This document shows positions 31,947 to 39,669 of a stretch of 40,157 nt of DNA, piece after piece. A program made the position numbers and the translations under genes. This DNA comes from JABRWC01 sp039961675 (lineage in GTDB: Bacteria; Planctomycetota; Phycisphaerae; UBA1845; Fen-1342), in NCBI GenBank assembly GCA_039961675.1, contig JABRWC010000053.1, forward strand, positions 1-40,157, given 5' to 3'. The notes below the pieces were generated by a model. It had not been told where the DNA came from and ran no database searches. It saw nothing but the letters and a program-made list of their open reading frames with translations. How positions within the stretch are numbered: position 1 is the stretch's first letter; each line of letters starts with the position of its first letter.

Positions 31947-32855
31947 ATGTCGTCCTGCTCGATGCGTCGCGTCCTGACGAGCCTGGGCCTGCTGTTCGCG
32001 ATTACGTTACCCGCAGTCGCCGACGGGCCGCCTACGAATAATCGCGACACGCGGCGTGTCCCCACGCGGATCATTCCTCCGGCCCAGCGCACCGACGGCC
32101 AGCAGAGCGCGCCATCCGAATCATCGCGCAGCGACGAATCCGACCGCGTGACCGTCGTGGAGCCGCGCTCGACACGCCAGGAGCTCGAGCTGTGGGACTG
32201 GGCACGCCGGCACCGTGAACTTGGCGCGCCCGGTTTCGGTGGCCCGTTCGTAGCCGGTTACGGCTACGGGCCGTTCTCGGCGCCGTGGGCGATCGCCGAT
32301 GCCTACTTTTCCGGCCGCTACGACGAGCGCTACGAGCGACGCCGGTGGATGAGCGAGACGGACACGCAGCGCCGGCGCGAGCGCCTCTTGTCGCGCCACG
32401 AACAGGCGCTGGCCGACGGTTTGGACCTGCTCGCCGCGGGTGACGCGGCCCGGGCGGTCGTGCAATTCACGCTCGCCGCGCAGCTCGACCAGGGAGACCC
32501 CGCGTGCCGGATTCACCTTTCGCAGGCGCGGCTTGCGCTGGGACATTATTCCGAAGCGGCGGCAGCGCTGCGACGTGCGCTTCAGCTTCAGCCCAAGCTG
32601 CTGTACGTGCCGCTGGAGCTGGATCGGTACTACGTGGTGCCGGGGACGCTGGACCGACTCACGGACGCACTCGCCGAGCATGCGCGCACGGCGCGGGTAG
32701 GACCGGAGGTGCTGTTCTTGCACGCGTTTCTCGAATATCAGCGGGGCGAGTTCGGCGCGGCGCATGCCGCGTTGCGAAACGTCTCGCAGGCGCTCCCGAA
32801 AGACGACCTGACCCACAACCTGCTCGAAATCTGCAAACCCGCCGGGCCGGAATGA
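31947..32855 (+). CDS. exported TPR-containing protein
   Basis: A 302-aa protein. The ATG at 31947 is preferred for GGGAGAT upstream. A signal peptide (MRRVLTSLGLLFAITLPAVA) precedes a Ser/Arg-rich segment and a Gly/Tyr-rich stretch (GFGGPFVAGYGYGPFSAPWA). Residues about 150-290 form TPR-like helices (HEQALADGLDLLAAGDAARAV; ACRIHLSQARLALGHYSEAA; EYQRGEFGAAHAALRNV). Likely a periplasmic scaffold. Divergent from the ABC ATPase gene; function unknown. Confidence 0.75.
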   Translation: MSSCSMRRVLTSLGLLFAITLPAVADGPPTNNRDTRRVPTRIIPPAQRTDGQQSAPSESSRSDESDRVTVVEPRSTRQELELWDWARRHRELGAPGFGGPFVAGYGYGPFSAPWAIADAYFSGRYDERYERRRWMSETDTQRRRERLLSRHEQALADGLDLLAAGDAARAVVQFTLAAQLDQGDPACRIHLSQARLALGHYSEAAAALRRALQLQPKLLYVPLELDRYYVVPGTLDRLTDALAEHARTARVGPEVLFLHAFLEYQRGEFGAAHAALRNVSQALPKDDLTHNLLEICKPAGPE

Positions 32856-32870
32856 CCTGAGCCGGGGTAG

Positions 32871-32896
32871 GGGAGCGCCCGCTGAATGGGCGCCCC
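32871..32896 (+). terminator. hairpin after the TPR protein gene
   Basis: GCGCCC (32875-32880) pairs with GGGCGC (32888-32893) around a 7-base loop, extended by GGG/CCC with a one-base bulge. It follows the stop at 32855 by 15 bases. No T-run. Confidence 0.45.
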
Positions 32897-33003
32897 GGCA
32901 CACAGAGTCGACTTACGGATTCCGGCTGGCGGCTGGTACGAGCACGACCGGAAGTTACAATGCCGCCTGGTCGGGGCGGCTGATTCACGCGTGGACGAGG
33001 CGG

Positions 33004-33447
33004 ATGGCCCGCGGTTTTTCAACCGGAATCCGGTCGTCGCAGATGCGCGGCTTGCGTTGGCTGGCGCCCGTGGTCGCGATGCTTCTCGCGGCTGCGGCAA
33101 GCGGGTTCAGTGGAAGTGCGCCGCCCACGACGGTTCGGGTGATCCTGGACTATGGCAACGACGTCGAAAAGCACTACAACGCGCTGCCCTGGAAGGACGG
33201 TCTGACCGTGCTCGACGCGCTCAAGCTCGCGCGCGAGAGCAAGCCGGGGATCGAGTTTCGCATCAGCGGCAACGGGGAGACCGCGCTGGTGACCGAGATC
33301 GACGGTTTCGCGAACCGGTCCGGCGGGTCGGACGCGCGAAACTGGGTCTTTCGCGTGAACGATCGGCTCGCGACGCGCAGTTGCGGGGTCGAGGTGCTGA
33401 GGCCGGGGGACGTAGCGCTGTGGAAGTATGACCAATGGAGAGACTGA
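33004..33447 (+). CDS. exported DUF4430 (transcobalamin-like) domain protein
   Basis: A 147-aa protein. ATG 33004 has GAGG close upstream; a second ATG at 33043 would give a more compact signal peptide (MRGLRWLAPVVAMLLAAAASG), and either is possible. Residues about 42-145 fit DUF4430, the fold related to the C-terminal domain of transcobalamin and to SLBB/ubiquitin-like modules: VRVILDYGNDVEKHYNALPW, LTVLDALKLA, then NWVFRVNDRLATRSCGVEVL and LRPGDVALWKYDQW. Only 16 bases separate it from the DUF6580 gene, suggesting co-transcription and a shared task, likely ligand capture for uptake. Confidence 0.82.
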   Translation: MARGFSTGIRSSQMRGLRWLAPVVAMLLAAAASGFSGSAPPTTVRVILDYGNDVEKHYNALPWKDGLTVLDALKLARESKPGIEFRISGNGETALVTEIDGFANRSGGSDARNWVFRVNDRLATRSCGVEVLRPGDVALWKYDQWRD

Positions 33448-33463
33448 CTCGGAGAGAAGGACC

Positions 33464-34012
33464 ATGAAGCGAGAGCAATTGCCGTACGTCGCCGTATTCG
33501 CGGCCCTGGTTGCGCTGTGCGTCGTCGCCCGTATCGCACCGCACGCCCCGAACTTCACCCCCCTGGCCGCGGCCGCGCTGTTCGCCGGCTTCTACTTCCG
33601 GCGCGTGTGGGTGGCGGCGGCCGTGCCGCTGACGGCCATGCTGATCGGCGACAGCATCATCGGCGGTTACACGCCCGGCGTGATGCTCACGGTTTACGCG
33701 GCGATGCTTGCGCCACTGGCCTGGCGGCGCTGGCTGCGGGGACGCCTGTCGCCGGCGCGCGTCGGCGCCGCGGCGCTCGCCGGCAGCGGCGTGTTTTTCC
33801 TCAGCACGAACTTCGCCCACTGGGCTTTCACGCGCATGTTCGAGCCGACGCTGGCGGGGCTGGGACAGTGCTACGCGGCTGCGCTGCCGTTTCTGAAGTA
33901 CACCATTGCGGGCGACCTGGTGTGGTCGGGCGTGATCTTCGGAATCTACGCTACGGCGACGGCGCTCGCGCCGCGGCTGCGCAGCGCCAGCAGCGTGCCG
34001 GCTTGCGGTTGA
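33464..34012 (+). CDS. DUF6580 family putative transport protein
   Basis: A 182-aa integral membrane protein with about five helices. ATG 33464 follows GGAGAGAAGG. Family-type blocks are seen: APNFTPLAAAALFAGFYFRR, PLTAMLIGDSIIGGY, VFFLSTNFAHWAF, GLGQCYAAALPFLKYTIAGDL and VIFGIYAT. It resembles S-components of ECF vitamin transporters in size and topology. Together with the DUF4430 protein it could form a vitamin- or cofactor-uptake module. No energising ATPases are nearby. Confidence 0.85.
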   Translation: MKREQLPYVAVFAALVALCVVARIAPHAPNFTPLAAAALFAGFYFRRVWVAAAVPLTAMLIGDSIIGGYTPGVMLTVYAAMLAPLAWRRWLRGRLSPARVGAAALAGSGVFFLSTNFAHWAFTRMFEPTLAGLGQCYAAALPFLKYTIAGDLVWSGVIFGIYATATALAPRLRSASSVPACG

Positions 34013-34151
34013 CGCGGCATACACGTTGTGCCGTGGCATCGGACCTCGGCCGACGGGCCTCGCAGCGTCCGTCTTCTGGGGCCGCCGATGACGGCTGGGC
34101 CCATCCCAACGGCGCTCAAGCCAAGCTTCGCCTGTGAGAGATCGAGGCGGC

Positions 34152-34172
34152 AGGAGCGGTCTCTGACCGCGA
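34152..34172. repeat. hairpin module B copy
   Basis: Reads AGGAGCGGTCTCTGACCGCGA; GCGGTC pairs with GACCGC around a 3-base loop. Same module as in 1908-1931 and 35854-35880. It lies in the gap between the DUF6580 and POT-transporter genes, both of which end here (convergent). Confidence 0.6.
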
Positions 34173-34219
34173 ACCAATCGCAACGGGAGCGAGATTCTCT
34201 CGCGCCGCCGCTCGCGCTG

Positions 34220-35776
34220 TTACGCGTTCATGTCCTTCCAGCGCTTGGCCATCTGGCCGAAGATCGCCAGCGCCACCGCGGCCACGACGCCGATCGCGGC
34301 GAACGGGATCCACACGTAATACTGCGGGCTGTACGTGTCCCACAGTAGCTGCGTAGCGGCGACCGCGTCCAACCCGGTGATCTCCTGGAGCTTGATCATC
34401 GCCGCGGTGCGCTTTACTCCGACCAGCGCTTCGAGCGTGTGCACGTCGCCGTCCCAGACCTTGCCCGCGACGTAATCCGTCTTCTCGACGATGTACTTGA
34501 GCGCCAGGGTCGCCTTCTCGCCGAAGTGGCCGTAGACGATGCCCGCGATCCACGAGCCGACGTACACCCCCACGCCGACGGGGATATTCACGTAGCCGAG
34601 GTAGAGGCCCTTTTTGCCGGGCGGCGCGATGAGGCCCAGGTATTCGCTCTTCTTGGGGCCGGTGGTCATTTCGCCCAGCGAGAAGAACAGGATTCCGAGC
34701 ACGAGCATCCACACGTTCATCGTCAGGCCGGCGATCAGCACGCCCGCGGTCGCCAGCAGCATGCCGCCGAACATCGCCGAGAGCGTGCGCATCTTGCGCG
34801 TCAGCCAGGCCATGCCGACCACGCCCAGGATGATGAACATCGAGTTCAGGCTCAGCAGGACGTTCTGCGGGACCATCGGTCCGCGCGATGTCTCGTCGGT
34901 GAGGGCGTTGTAGGCCCACGCCGGCAGCACGGCGAAGGCGCGGGCCATCGGCGAGCTGTCGATCCAATCGGAGATGAAGTTCGGCTGGAGGTCCCAGAGC
35001 TGGTACATCATCATCCAGAAGCAGGACATGATGGCCATCCAGACCAGCAGCCGCGCGTCCAGGATGTTCACGATCGTCTTCCACAGCACGGCCACGGGCG
35101 AATCCGTCTTCGAGGCCCCGCTCGGGACGTCCTTGAACGCGAGCAGCAGGAGGTAGTTCAGCGACATGAACGCGGCGGAACAGATAAACAGGTTCCGCCA
35201 GGCCTCCTTGGTGTGTTCGCCTGCCAGAAACAGAGCGGGCAGGTAATGTCCGACGAACGCACCGACGTTGACGACCCAGTAGAAGACGCCCCAGCCGACC
35301 GACGAGTTTTCCTTCGTCAGCACACTGGCCAGCGAACCCTGGATGCTGGGCTTGAAGAACGCCGTCCCCGTGGCCAGCGTCATGATCGAAATGAACAGCG
35401 CCCAGAAGTTGCTGATACCCGGCACGTCGCGAAGGAACGCGACCAGCAGGTACCCGAGCAGCATCAGCGTGATGGAGAACGTGAGCGTGCGCTTGTAGCC
35501 GTAGCGGTCCGCGAAGCCGCCGGTCGCGATTGGAAGGATGGACTGGAAGAACGCCCACCAGGCGTAGATCAGACCCTTCTGCTGCGCGGTCAGGTGCAGT
35601 CCGCCGGGGTCGTCAGCCTGCATGATGTAGATCGGCGCCATGACCCGCAGCGTGTAGAACGCCAGCCGCTCCAGCATCTCGATCGTGTTCAGGATCCAGA
35701 ATGCCCGGCCGAATGCGCGGTGCTCGTGCGGCGTTTCGGCGCCGGTTCCTGGCAGCGTCGATGTCGTTGCGGTCAT
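34220..35776 (-). CDS. proton-dependent oligopeptide transporter-like MFS protein (POT family)
   Basis: A 518-aa 12-to-14-helix transporter. The ATG at 35774-35776 has GGAGGGA eight bases upstream. Family clues: IEMLERLAFYTLRVM near the start (E-R-x-x-F/Y type motif of POT helix 1), GGFADRYGYKRT in the loop after helix 2, and GVFYWVVNVGAFVGHYLPAL, resembling the POT signature with N-x-G-[SAG]. The central part has a long helical section and an inserted segment near 430-480. Likely imports di- or tripeptides with protons. Isolated gene. Confidence 0.87.
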   Translation of the reverse strand: MTATTSTLPGTGAETPHEHRAFGRAFWILNTIEMLERLAFYTLRVMAPIYIMQADDPGGLHLTAQQKGLIYAWWAFFQSILPIATGGFADRYGYKRTLTFSITLMLLGYLLVAFLRDVPGISNFWALFISIMTLATGTAFFKPSIQGSLASVLTKENSSVGWGVFYWVVNVGAFVGHYLPALFLAGEHTKEAWRNLFICSAAFMSLNYLLLLAFKDVPSGASKTDSPVAVLWKTIVNILDARLLVWMAIMSCFWMMMYQLWDLQPNFISDWIDSSPMARAFAVLPAWAYNALTDETSRGPMVPQNVLLSLNSMFIILGVVGMAWLTRKMRTLSAMFGGMLLATAGVLIAGLTMNVWMLVLGILFFSLGEMTTGPKKSEYLGLIAPPGKKGLYLGYVNIPVGVGVYVGSWIAGIVYGHFGEKATLALKYIVEKTDYVAGKVWDGDVHTLEALVGVKRTAAMIKLQEITGLDAVAATQLLWDTYSPQYYVWIPFAAIGVVAAVALAIFGQMAKRWKDMNA

Positions 35777-35853
35777 GCGACCGTCCCTCCAGTCCACGGA
35801 AGTGCGAGCCGGCATCATACGGGTCTGTGCATGCCCGTGAAACTCCAGACCCC

Positions 35854-35880
35854 GTAGAAGCGGTCTCCGACCGCGACCCC
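35854..35880. repeat. hairpin module B copy
   Basis: GTAGAAGCGGTCTCCGACCG with GCGGTC pairing to GACCGC around TCC. Lies between divergent genes (POT transporter and epimerase), 37 bases before the epimerase start, where it could influence initiation. Confidence 0.55.
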
Positions 35881-35916
35881 GATCCACGCGGCCCCACGCA
35901 CGGGTATCCTGCATCC

Positions 35917-36873
35917 ATGCCCGCGCCCGCCAGCCGTCGTGCAGACTCCAAGAATCACGCCCGCGGCCCGCTGCGCATCGCGATCGCCGGCGCTTCCGGC
36001 CTCGTCGGCGCCGCGCTTTCCGACCGCCTCGCGAAAGAGGGCCATGCGGTCATTCGGTTGGTTCGTCGAACGCCGGCTGCGGATGCCAGCGACATCTTCT
36101 GGGATCCGGCGAAGGGACAGCTCGATCCCGCTGCACTCGACGGCGTTCACGCCCTAATCAACCTCAGCGGCGAGAACATCGCCGGGGGGCGCTGGACCGC
36201 GGCCCGCAAGCACGCCATTCGCATCAGCCGCGTCTCGGCGACTCGCCTACTGAGCGAAACGCTCGCGAAGCTAGCCCGGCCGCCGCGCGTGTTCGTCTCG
36301 GCGTCCGCGACCGGCTACTACGGCGACCGCGGCGCCGAGGAACTGACCGAGTCCAGTCCGCCGGGCACGGGCTTCCTGTCGGAGGTCTGCATCGAGTGGG
36401 AGCGCGCCGCACAACCGGCCGCGGACGCCGGCATCCGCGTCGTGAACCTGCGCATCGGGCTTGTGCTGACGCCGCGCGGCGGAGCGCTGGCGAAGATGCT
36501 CACGCCCTTCCGGCTCGGGCTGGGCGGGGTCGTCGGCGCCGGGCGTCAATACATGAGCTGGATTGGCTTGACGGACCTGCTTCATGTCATTCAGTTCGCG
36601 CTCGTCGCCGAGACGCTGAGCGGTCCGGTAAACGCGGTCGCGCCGCGGCCGGTGACGAACCGGGAGTTCACGCAGACGCTCGGGCGCGTGTTGCGTCGCC
36701 CCACGCTGATTCCAGCGCCAGCGCTGCTGGTACGGGCGGCGCTGGGCGAAATGGGCCAGCGGTTGCTTTTGGAAGGGAACCGCGTGCTTCCGGCGAGGCT
36801 GTTGTCGACGGGTTTCGAGTTTGCGACGCCGGAGCTTGACAGCGCGCTGCGCACGGAGCTCGGCGTTCCGTAG
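35917..36873 (+). CDS. TIGR01777 family NAD-dependent epimerase-like protein
   Basis: A 318-aa short-chain-dehydrogenase-like protein. The dinucleotide-binding loop GASGLVG (25-31) is followed by family motifs INLSGENIAGGRW, FVSASATGYYGDRG and TGFLSEVCIEWERAA, then VNLRIGLVLTPRGGAL and MSWIGLTDLLHVI. These are characteristic of the YfcH/SulA-like group, whose substrate is not established. The stop codon TAG (36871-36873) is inside module A of the hairpin repeat, only 38 bases from the convergent ComEC gene. Confidence 0.92.
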   Translation: MPAPASRRADSKNHARGPLRIAIAGASGLVGAALSDRLAKEGHAVIRLVRRTPAADASDIFWDPAKGQLDPAALDGVHALINLSGENIAGGRWTAARKHAIRISRVSATRLLSETLAKLARPPRVFVSASATGYYGDRGAEELTESSPPGTGFLSEVCIEWERAAQPAADAGIRVVNLRIGLVLTPRGGALAKMLTPFRLGLGGVVGAGRQYMSWIGLTDLLHVIQFALVAETLSGPVNAVAPRPVTNREFTQTLGRVLRRPTLIPAPALLVRAALGEMGQRLLLEGNRVLPARLLSTGFEFATPELDSALRTELGVP

Positions 36874-36897
36874 CGTCGGACCTCCGAGTCCGACGCG
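36870..36897. repeat. hairpin module A supplying an epimerase stop and possible terminator
   Basis: CGTCGGAC (36874-36881) pairs perfectly with GTCCGACG (36888-36895) around CTCCGA. It begins GTAG; the TAG is the stop codon of the epimerase. It fills the 38-base gap between two convergent genes. Same module as at 1874-1900 and 1933-1955. Confidence 0.7.
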
Positions 36898-36911
36898 CCC
36901 CGCGACCACCG

Positions 36912-39503
36912 TCATTCGCCCGCGAACAGCGTCTCGGTCACGACGCGGCCCGCCTCTGTAACACGGACGATGATCGCGCCGACTTCGTCGGTCAGCAGCA
37001 CCGGCCGCCGGTCGCCGAGCGTCTCGCGCGCCAGGGCCTCGAACTTCGCCCGCGGCTTGCCACTAGAGACGACGATCAAGCCGGGATCGACCGCGGCCAG
37101 GAATCGCTGCGTGTCACCCGGAAGGACGCTCCCATGGTGCGGCGCGACCAGTACGTCCGCCGCAAGGTCGATCCGCCCGGCCGCGTGCCGGTCCAGCAGC
37201 GAGCGGATCGCGGCGCGTTCGATGTCACCGGTGAGAAGAATTCGCGCACCGTGAACGCGAACCAGAAGCACGAGTGAGCGGTCGTTTTCCGACGCGCCGC
37301 CGGAAAGGAACTCCGGCGTGGGCCACAGCACCTCGAACTCTGCCGGACCCAGCGTGAAGCGTTCACCGGCGCCCAGCGGCTCGATCGGCGGTGCGTCGCG
37401 CGGCAGCGATTCGAGGAATGCGCGTACGGCGGGCAGATCGGCCGCCTCGGCGACAATCGCCGCGTGGAGGTTGAGGCGGCGCGCGGGCAGCTTCTCCAGC
37501 GTCGCGGCGACGCCGCTGTAGTGGTCGAAGTTCGCGTGCGAGACCAGGGCGCGATCGAACGCTCGAATCCCCATGTTTCGGGCGGCCGCGGTGACCGTCC
37601 GGCTGACGTCGAAGTTGTGGATCGTTCCCGCGTCGTAGAGCAGCGACTCGCCGCCGGGAGCGAGCAACAGCGTCGCACTTCCGTCGCCGACCGCCAGCAC
37701 CGCCAGGCGGAATTCACCGTCGCGCCCGGCGCCGAGCCCGATGCTCCACGCCAGCCAGGCTGCGGTCAGCGGTACGCAGCCGCCGATCAGGGCGGCCAGC
37801 GGAATCCGCGTCCAGCGGGCTTGCGGCGCGGCCCTGATCGCCCGCGTCCGCAGCGCCACGACGCCGGCCGCCAAAAGGGCGTAAGTCCAGAGCGTTAGCC
37901 AACCCGGCGGCGGCGGCGTTTCAATCACCGCGCCCGGAACTTCCGCAAGAGCCTGTACGACGGTGAGCAATCCGGCCGAAGCTGAGCGCAGGGCTTCCTG
38001 TGCCAGCGCGGACAGCGGCGGGAAGATCAGGCCGACAAGCGCCGCGACGAACCCCAGCACAATCACGAGCACGGACAGCGGCGTGATGAGCAGCGACTGC
38101 ACCGCTCCCCAGGGGGCGATCCTCCCAAAATGCCACAGTGTAAGCGGCGCCGCGACGAGCCAGCAAACCGCGTTCACTGCCAGCAACCCCAGCGTCCATT
38201 CCCGGGCTCGCCGCAGAACCAGGGAACGCAGCGTGTCGGCGTCCGCCGGCGGGCCGAGCTTGTCGCCGCGCCGGACGAGCCGCCGGTGGACCACAGGCAC
38301 GATCGTGATCAGCACGAGCATCAGCAGGAACGAAAGCTGAAACCCAGCGCGGAACAGCTCGAACGGGTCGATCGCGAGCACGCCGAGCAGCGCCGCGGCG
38401 AGCCAGTTCAGGCCGTTCATGGGCCGACGCAGCAGAACCGCGGCGCAGGCCAGCAGGCCCATGACTCCCGCGCGCAGGATCGGCGCATTCGGCTCGGCCA
38501 CCACGAACGCGTAGAGGCCGATCAGCAGGATCGTGGACACCGCGGACGAGGTCCGGCTGCGCCGCAACAGGCGCCGGGAGACGCACCAGCCTGCGCCGGC
38601 CAGCACGCCCACGTGCAGCCCCGAGACCGAGAGCAGGTGCATCGCGCCGGTCCGCAGGAACGCCTCGTCGACGGCGCGCGTTGCGGACGAGCGCTGCCCG
38701 AGCACCATGGCGTCCAGCATTCCGTTCACGTCTTCGCCGCCCTGCTCGCCGCCGGGCTCGATCAGCAGCGCGCGCACGGCCGCCCGCGCCCGCCCCAGCA
38801 GCCGTCGCCAGGACGATCCGCCGGCGTCCAACCGCACGACGTGCTCGACGGATTCGACCGTCAGGCCGGCGTAGATGTGCTGAAGGCGGCTCCAGCGCGC
38901 CCAGTCCGTCTCGCCCGGATTCCGCGGCCCGATCGGCCGGTGCAACCAGCCCGTGAGCTGCACCGCGTCGCCCATTCCGATCGGGGGCGATTCGCCCTCC
39001 ACTGCGACGCGCACGAGTCCGCGAATCGCGACCGGTGGATCGGCGTTTCGCAGCTCGGTCGCCTCGACGAGAAAGCGCGTTCGCGGCGGCGGGTCAAACG
39101 GAAGATACGGATTGCGCTTCTCCGGGCCGGATTCCTGCGGCGCCGTGACAACCCGGCCGGCGAGGCGCATCAGCACCGGTTCGCGCTGCGTCAGGTGCGC
39201 CACGTGATCGGCCGGGAGGTCCGCCGCCGCCGTGTAGCGCGCGTATCCGGCGGCGGCCGCCGCGAGCGCCAGCAACAGCGCCGGGAGGACGCGCGCCGAT
39301 TCCCGCAACCCAGCCCGCAGCGCGCTGTCGGCGACGACCGCGCCGACGCCGGCAACCACGGGCGCGATGTACGCGGCGGCGACCAGCCAGCGCGCGCCGG
39401 CCGGCGCTGTCGCTGCGATGACAATGCCGACCGCGAACGCCGCCGCGGGCGACAGCAGCGGCGCCGGCAGCGCAGGCGCGGACGGTCGGGCGTCGTCGTT
39501 CAC
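36912..39503 (-). CDS. comEC: ComEC/Rec2 DNA-uptake channel protein with altered metallo-beta-lactamase domain
   Basis: An 863-aa protein if it starts at GTG 39503; longer frames exist upstream but would run into the divergent sulfatase gene, and the sequence before this GTG looks non-coding. Order: N-terminal membrane and DUF4131-like region with GWLHRPIGPRNPGETDWARW (about 185-204), competence domain with MHLLSVSGLHVGVLAG (288-303) and many helices to about 590, then a metallo-beta-lactamase-like domain. There the usual HxDxDH is H656-A-N-F-D660-H661 (Asp replaced by Asn658). TGDIE (D760) and APHHGS (H789, H790) are kept. Probably takes up single-stranded DNA; the nuclease-like domain may be impaired. 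Confidence 0.9.
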   Translation of the reverse strand: MNDDARPSAPALPAPLLSPAAAFAVGIVIAATAPAGARWLVAAAYIAPVVAGVGAVVADSALRAGLRESARVLPALLLALAAAAAGYARYTAAADLPADHVAHLTQREPVLMRLAGRVVTAPQESGPEKRNPYLPFDPPPRTRFLVEATELRNADPPVAIRGLVRVAVEGESPPIGMGDAVQLTGWLHRPIGPRNPGETDWARWSRLQHIYAGLTVESVEHVVRLDAGGSSWRRLLGRARAAVRALLIEPGGEQGGEDVNGMLDAMVLGQRSSATRAVDEAFLRTGAMHLLSVSGLHVGVLAGAGWCVSRRLLRRSRTSSAVSTILLIGLYAFVVAEPNAPILRAGVMGLLACAAVLLRRPMNGLNWLAAALLGVLAIDPFELFRAGFQLSFLLMLVLITIVPVVHRRLVRRGDKLGPPADADTLRSLVLRRAREWTLGLLAVNAVCWLVAAPLTLWHFGRIAPWGAVQSLLITPLSVLVIVLGFVAALVGLIFPPLSALAQEALRSASAGLLTVVQALAEVPGAVIETPPPPGWLTLWTYALLAAGVVALRTRAIRAAPQARWTRIPLAALIGGCVPLTAAWLAWSIGLGAGRDGEFRLAVLAVGDGSATLLLAPGGESLLYDAGTIHNFDVSRTVTAAARNMGIRAFDRALVSHANFDHYSGVAATLEKLPARRLNLHAAIVAEAADLPAVRAFLESLPRDAPPIEPLGAGERFTLGPAEFEVLWPTPEFLSGGASENDRSLVLLVRVHGARILLTGDIERAAIRSLLDRHAAGRIDLAADVLVAPHHGSVLPGDTQRFLAAVDPGLIVVSSGKPRAKFEALARETLGDRRPVLLTDEVGAIIVRVTEAGRVVTETLFAGE

Positions 39504-39669
39504 GACGGCGAATCCTGCATCGCCGAGCAAAATGCGGCTCGATTGCCGCGGAAGTATCGCAGCCACGACGCGATTTGGCGAGCGATTCGCCGCGAGCCGA
39601 ATCACGCTATAGAATTCCGCCCGGTCCGCGGCCCGAGGCCGCGCATTGCAAGGCGAGGAGCGGTCGACG

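Noticed and set aside
32856..33003. Possible cobalamin riboswitch before the DUF4430 gene.
   Set aside because: No B12-box-like sequence was found; the only structure is a simple hairpin after the preceding gene.
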